A stretch of 64,000 nucleotides of DNA from Aquibium microcysteis (GTDB taxonomy: Bacteria; Pseudomonadota; Alphaproteobacteria; Rhizobiales; Rhizobiaceae), in contig NZ_CP061080.1 in assembly GCF_014495845.1 (NCBI RefSeq), forward strand, positions 5,508,001-5,572,000, read 5' to 3'. Of this stretch, positions 60,462 through 64,000 are shown one piece after another. Position 1 is the stretch's first letter. The number at the start of each line of letters is the position of its first letter. Below the pieces are notes generated by a model that did no database searches, had not been told where the DNA came from, and saw nothing but the letters and a program-made list of their open reading frames with translations. Position numbers and translations under genes: made by a program.

Positions 60462-61313
60462 ATGGCCGCTCCCGCCCGCAAGCTCACCACGGTCCTCGCG
60501 GCCGACGTGCAGGGCTATTCGCGGCTGATGGAGCACGACGAGGAGGGCACGCTCGCCACCCTCAAGCAGTATCGCGACGTCATGTCCCGGGTGGTCGACG
60601 CGCATGGCGGGCGCATCGTCAACACCTGGGGCGACGCCGTCATCGCCGAATTCCCGAGCGTGGTGGAGGCCGTCCGCGCGGCCGTCGAGGTGCAGGGCGA
60701 TCTCGCCGAGCGCAATGCCGGCCTGCAGCCGGGCAGGCGCATGCAGTTTCGCATGGGCATCAATCTCGGCGACGTCATCGTCGAGGGCGACGACATCTAC
60801 GGCGACGGCGTCAACATCGCCGCCCGCCTGCAGTCGGAGGCCGAGCCCGGCGGCATCCTGATCTCCAATACCGTCTTCGACCAGGTCCGCAACAAGGTCG
60901 CCGTGTCGTTCGACTTCCGCGGCGAACTCGTCGCCAAGAACATCGACGAGCCGGTGCCGAGCTATGCCGTGCGCATCGGCGATGTCGCGCATCCGGGGCC
61001 GGCCCGCGCGCCGGCCACACATCCGGCCGATAGTCCCGCCTGGGGCCGCGAGGCGCCGCCGGCCTCGCCGACCCGCATGCCCGCGCCGGCCGCGCCAGAT
61101 CGGCTGCCGGGCCGCGGCCTTCTGGCCGTGCCTCCGGAAATCCGCGGTCTCGTCGGCGCCGCCGCCGTCGTCACCATCATCAACGTCTTCACCTGGAGCG
61201 GCACGTTCTGGGCCAAATGGCCGCTGCTGGCCATCGCCGTCGTCATCGGGATGAGGCTGCTCATCGGTGGCCGTCCGGGCCGGCGTCGCGGCCGGGGCGA
61301 CCCTCAGGGATAA
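60462..61313 (+). CDS. class III adenylate/guanylate cyclase with C-terminal 2TM domain
   Basis: A 283-residue protein. The N-terminal catalytic domain (about 5-175) has Asp15 ([12 protein letters not shown]) and Asp58 ([11 protein letters not shown]), the two metal-binding aspartates, and [11 protein letters not shown] with the Asn and Arg of the transition state. A Pro/Ala-rich linker leads to two membrane helices (about 225-265, [13 protein letters not shown] and [15 protein letters not shown]), the 2TM fold. It should make cAMP or cGMP at the inner membrane. The base-specificity residues were not determined. Its end overlaps pdxH by 10 nt. Confidence 0.85.
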   Translation: MAAPARKLTTVLAADVQGYSRLMEHDEEGTLATLKQYRDVMSRVVDAHGGRIVNTWGDAVIAEFPSVVEAVRAAVEVQGDLAERNAGLQPGRRMQFRMGINLGDVIVEGDDIYGDGVNIAARLQSEAEPGGILISNTVFDQVRNKVAVSFDFRGELVAKNIDEPVPSYAVRIGDVAHPGPARAPATHPADSPAWGREAPPASPTRMPAPAAPDRLPGRGLLAVPPEIRGLVGAAAVVTIINVFTWSGTFWAKWPLLAIAVVIGMRLLIGGRPGRRRGRGDPQG

Positions 61314-61921
61314 AGCCGCGTCTTCTCCCAGGCCTCTCCCGCCCGGTCGAACCGCAAGCGGTCGTGCAGGCGGAAGGGGCGGTCGTGCCAGAACTCCATC
61401 TGCTGCGGCCGGATGCGGAAGCCCGACCAGTGCGGCGGCCGGGGAATCTCGCCGACCGCGTGGCGCGCGGTATACTCGGCCACCGCCTTCTCGAGCGCGA
61501 AGCGGCTCTCCAGCGGCCGCGACTGCTTGGAAGCCCAGGCGCCGATGCGGCTGCCGCGCGGCCGCGAGGCGTAATAGGCGTCGGCCTCCGCGTCGCTCAC
61601 CACCTCCACCGGCCCGCGCACGCGCACCTGCCTTCGCAGCGACTTCCAGTGGAAGCACATCGCAGCCTTCATCGACGACAGGATCTGCTGCCCCTTGGCG
61701 CTGTCGAAATTGGTGTAGAAGACGAAGCCCTGATCGTCGAAGCCCTTCAGCAGCACCATGCGCACGTCGGGCAGGCCGCCGGGGTCGACGGTCGCCAGCG
61801 CCACCGCGTTGGGATCGTTGATCTCGCTCTTCTCGGCGTCCGCCAGCCACTCGGCGAACAGCCGGAAGGGCTCCGCGCTCTCGGTGAAGTCGCTCTGCTG
61901 CTGCGTCGTCTCGGTGTTCAC
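61304..61921 (-). CDS. pdxH: pyridoxamine 5'-phosphate oxidase
   Basis: A 205-residue FMN oxidase that converts pyridoxine/pyridoxamine 5'-phosphate to PLP. Conserved parts are [63 protein letters not shown] and the C-terminal LHDRLRFDR and WEKTRLYP, the substrate- and FMN-binding segments. The start is a GTG at 61921. It is convergent with the cyclase gene. Confidence 0.95.
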   Translation of the reverse strand: MNTETTQQQSDFTESAEPFRLFAEWLADAEKSEINDPNAVALATVDPGGLPDVRMVLLKGFDDQGFVFYTNFDSAKGQQILSSMKAAMCFHWKSLRRQVRVRGPVEVVSDAEADAYYASRPRGSRIGAWASKQSRPLESRFALEKAVAEYTARHAVGEIPRPPHWSGFRIRPQQMEFWHDRPFRLHDRLRFDRAGEAWEKTRLYP

Positions 61922-62099
61922 GATCGTCCGTCCCGTCCTGGCATGGCTGCGCGGCGTGACGAGATCCGCCCGCCGCAGACCTGATATAGGCGGGCACCGG
62001 CGGCGGAAAGGGTCACGCGGACGAAACCACGCGGCCAGCGGGGCGGGGAAGGGTGCCGGCCCCCCGCCTGGAGCGGGGCGCCGGTCCGGGCGTCGCCGG

Positions 62100-62798
62100 T
62101 CAGAAGCGGAAGTTGATCGCCGCCTTGATCATGTGGAAGCTGTTGTCCTCGCGAAGGCTCGTCGCCCCGTCGGAGAACACGTCGTCCCTGCCGAGATCGA
62201 CATAGGAATACTCGGTCTGGAACGACAGCCGGTCGGTGAAGGCGTGCTCCACGCCCGCGCCCACCGTATAGCCGCTCTTGCCGACGTCGTCGTCGAACAC
62301 CGTCGTGCCGTCCAGCACCACCGTCTGGCTCATCTGGCCATAGGCCCAGCCGCCATGCGCGTAGAACAGCGTGCGGTCGAACGCATAGCCGGCGCGCGCG
62401 CGCACCGTGCCGAGATAGTCGAGGCTCGACTCGAGCGAATTGTCGCCGATCCCGCCGCCGCTGCTGATCTCGGCGCCATAGTTGGTCGCCGCGATGTCGG
62501 CCACGGCGCCGAACACCCAGTTGCCGGTCTGCCAGTCCGCGCCGATCTGGGCGCCGCCGAAGCCGCCCCTCGCGGAGACGTCGACCGTGCCGTCGAAGTC
62601 GTCGCCGTCGTCCAGCGCGAACTCGGAATCGCCGGCACCCAGGCCGCCGAAGACGCCGACGTACCAGCCGGTCCAGTTGTAGTTCTCCGGCACGACCGGC
62701 GCGGCGGGTGCCGGAACGTCATAGACGATCGCGTCGGCCGCGCGGGCCGCCCCGACCAGGGCTACGGATGAGACGAGTGTCGCAATAAGCAGTTTCAA
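62100..62798 (-). CDS. Omp25/Omp31-like outer membrane beta-barrel protein
   Basis: A 232-residue porin-like protein. A signal peptide (about 1-22, [19 protein letters not shown]) precedes an alternating-strand barrel that begins with [12 protein letters not shown] (the GG-rich strand of the family) and ends in the terminal Phe (AAINFRF). The start is TTG at 62798 with AAGGAGG at good spacing; the in-frame extension upstream would disrupt the signal peptide. Members are abundant outer-membrane proteins in Rhizobiales and Brucella. Confidence 0.85.
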   Translation of the reverse strand: MKLLIATLVSSVALVGAARAADAIVYDVPAPAAPVVPENYNWTGWYVGVFGGLGAGDSEFALDDGDDFDGTVDVSARGGFGGAQIGADWQTGNWVFGAVADIAATNYGAEISSGGGIGDNSLESSLDYLGTVRARAGYAFDRTLFYAHGGWAYGQMSQTVVLDGTTVFDDDVGKSGYTVGAGVEHAFTDRLSFQTEYSYVDLGRDDVFSDGATSLREDNSFHMIKAAINFRF

Positions 62799-62998
62799 GA
62801 CTGACCTCCTTCGAAACCGTCGGAACGCAAGAACACGGTCCGACTTTGCCGAACCGCCGGAGGCCGCGCTTGTTCCCGGAAAAAAACGAGAAAATGCCGC
62901 AATTCGAACGCGCCGTCTTTTCATGCTTCGAAAACCACCTGTTAACCGTTCCCGTCCAGACTTCGGAGGTTCGGATTCACTCGACGGGAGTATGCCGG

Positions 62999-63460
62999 GT
63001 GACGCGGTCGCATCGGAAAGACAGTCAGGACGTGCGTGGGCCGTGGGCCGGCGGGACCGCCCGTGCGTCGGTGCTGGCCCTCGTCCTCATCGCTTCGGGC
63101 TGCACCTCCCGCGCGCCCAGCCTCGACAGCCTCGGCTTCGATCAGATCAAGACCGGTTCCATCTCCGGCGGCAGGGCCGTCGCGCCGGATGCCGAACGCA
63201 TGTCCGACGAGACCACCATCCGCAACGCCGTTTCCTCCGCCAATCTCGACGAGGCTCCCGGCGCCCCGCTCGCCTGGGCGAATTCGCAGACCGGTTCGCG
63301 GGGCGAGATCTTCGGCGTCACGCAGTACATGGACGAAACCCGTCTGTGCCGCCGGTTCAGGGTGTCGCGCGAGAGCTTCCAGGGCGTTTCGCTCTTCCGT
63401 GGCGAGGTCTGCATGTCGATGGCCGGCGAATGGTGGGTCCGCACCTTCGAAGCGGCCTGA
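62999..63460 (+). CDS. surface antigen-like lipoprotein (RT0821/Lpp0805-like)
   Basis: A 153-residue protein. A lipobox LIASGC at about residues 32-37 (after ARASVLALVLIASGC) predicts lipid attachment at that Cys. The mature part ends with TRLCRRFRVSRESFQG and the GEVCMSMAGEWWVRTF segment, which resembles the C-terminal fold of 16 kDa-type surface antigens. The GTG at 62999 with GGGAG upstream is preferred; another GTG at 63032 is close. Its stop codon lies in the hairpin element at 63455. Confidence 0.7.
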   Translation: MTRSHRKDSQDVRGPWAGGTARASVLALVLIASGCTSRAPSLDSLGFDQIKTGSISGGRAVAPDAERMSDETTIRNAVSSANLDEAPGAPLAWANSQTGSRGEIFGVTQYMDETRLCRRFRVSRESFQGVSLFRGEVCMSMAGEWWVRTFEAA

Positions 63461-63561
63461 GAGGATGTGAAAGAATGCCCGTTTCCGCGCAGCTTGCGCC
63501 AAAAATCTCGAGGATTTCAGTGGGCATTCTTGCGCATCCTCGATTGATTCACACACTCTGA
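63455..63561. repeat. 105-bp hairpin element, copy 2 (inverted)
   Basis: Reverse complement of the element at 23026-23130. GAGGATGTGAAAGAATGCCC (from 63461) pairs with GGGCATTCTTGCGCATCCTC (to 63541), with about 18 of 21 stem positions matching. The left end provides the lipoprotein stop codon (TGA at 63458-63460), as copy 1 does for moaB. Confidence 0.85.
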
Positions 63562-63669
63562 CGCCCGCGCCATTTGCGCCACGATGCCGGCCTATCGGTC
63601 TGGAATTTCTTCCTAGGAGCGCTCATATCTGCGTGAACAGGAGATTCCTCTCTCACCACGGACAGTCGA

Positions 63670-64000
63670 ATGCGTGACCCCTACGAGACATTGGGCGTGG
63701 CCAGGACCGCGAGTGCCAAGGACATCAAGTCCGCGTTCCGCAAGCTCGCCAAGAAGTACCATCCGGACCAGAACCCCGACGACCCGCAGGCGAAGGACCG
63801 CTTCAACGCGGCCAACCAGGCCTACGAGATCGTGGGCGACGAGACGAAGCGCGCTGCCTTCGACCGGGGCGAGATCGACGCGGAGGGCAAGCCGCGCTAC
63901 CAGGGCTTCGAGGGCGCCCAGGGCGATCCCTTCGCCGCCTTCCGCCGCGGTGCGGGGGCGGGCGGTGCGGGCGCCCGCGGCCAGCGGTTCGAGTTCCGCG
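63670..64000 (+). CDS. DnaJ-domain protein, cut by window end
   Basis: The first 110 codons of a J-domain protein. The J domain (about 3-68) has [29 protein letters not shown] with the HPD motif that activates DnaK ATPase. A Gly/Phe-rich part ([21 protein letters not shown]) follows. The cysteine-rich zinc region of DnaJ itself is not reached; a CbpA-like co-chaperone is also possible. The ATG is at 63670. Confidence 0.9.
   Translation, partial: MRDPYETLGVARTASAKDIKSAFRKLAKKYHPDQNPDDPQAKDRFNAANQAYEIVGDETKRAAFDRGEIDAEGKPRYQGFEGAQGDPFAAFRRGAGAGGAGARGQRFEFR

Noticed and set aside
63986..64000. Assigning full DnaJ identity to the last gene
   Set aside because: Only the J and Gly/Phe parts are in the window; the cysteine-rich domain that separates DnaJ from CbpA is not visible.

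Overview
The window is high-GC DNA with almost no spacing between genes. It is most consistent with a chromosome of a Hyphomicrobiales (Rhizobiales) alphaproteobacterium, probably near Mesorhizobium, Aquamicrobium or other Phyllobacteriaceae. The main reasons are the alphaproteobacterial F0 ATP synthase order (atpI-atpB-atpE-b'-b with the F1 genes elsewhere), the long-chain prenyl synthase/ubiA ubiquinone genes, DUF6101 and NnrU family genes, a BacA/SbmA transporter, split glyQ/glyS, and Rhizobiales-type short palindromic repeats between genes. No rRNA, tRNA, CRISPR array or intact insertion sequence was recognised.

Layout. 0-6 kb: a carboxymuconolactone-decarboxylase/dehydrogenase pair flanked by REP-like repeats, an ArsC-related protein, a GSU2403-type nucleotidyltransferase, an M29 aminopeptidase and a LysR regulator. 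6-12 kb: BCCT, MFS and BacA/SbmA transporters, a NodB-type deacetylase and NnrU. 12-19 kb: a YfgM-like protein, der, a SleB-like hydrolase and the F0 operon, closed by a terminator and a 0.9 kb block of about 400-bp tandem repeats. 20-28 kb: rnhB, a PA0069-type radical SAM protein, moaB-ispE, an S49 peptidase, a TrmN6-like methyltransferase, DUF2007 and a prenyl synthase. 28-42 kb: a TPR-LysM protein, then glyQ and glyS separated by two tandem membrane alpha/beta-hydrolases, an isoprenylcysteine-methyltransferase-like gene and a large caspase-domain protein on the other strand. 42-50 kb: sua5, two toxin-antitoxin loci (HigBA-like with a broken toxin, and BrnTA), an acyltransferase, a GlcD-like oxidase, DUF6101 and ubiA. 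50-56 kb: acyl-CoA dehydrogenase and enoyl-CoA hydratase, then a VapBC-like pair bracketed by a duplicated hydratase 3' end and a lower-GC accessory patch. 56-64 kb: an autotransporter with a divergent AraC regulator, a cyclase-2TM protein, pdxH, an Omp25-like porin, a lipoprotein and the start of a DnaJ-domain gene.

The most unusual signals are in and around glyS. Its start region is tandemly triplicated with a 119-bp period. Its reading frame has absorbed palindromic intergenic-type repeats without breaking, and a patch of about 210 bp inside it has clearly lower GC. Other notable signals are an 8-G tract that puts the HigB-like toxin out of frame, palindromic operators at both the HigBA and BrnTA promoters, a duplicated hydratase 3' end around the VapBC pair, and two copies 40 kb apart of a ~105-bp hairpin element that each begin at a stop codon.

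Functional links are mostly local operons: F0 assembly; moaB-ispE (4-nt overlap); the prenyl synthase and ubiA acting in the same pathway (ubiquinone); and acyl-CoA dehydrogenase with hydratase in fatty or branched acyl-CoA oxidation, behind a candidate palindromic operator. All function calls are by reading the proteins; no database search was run.
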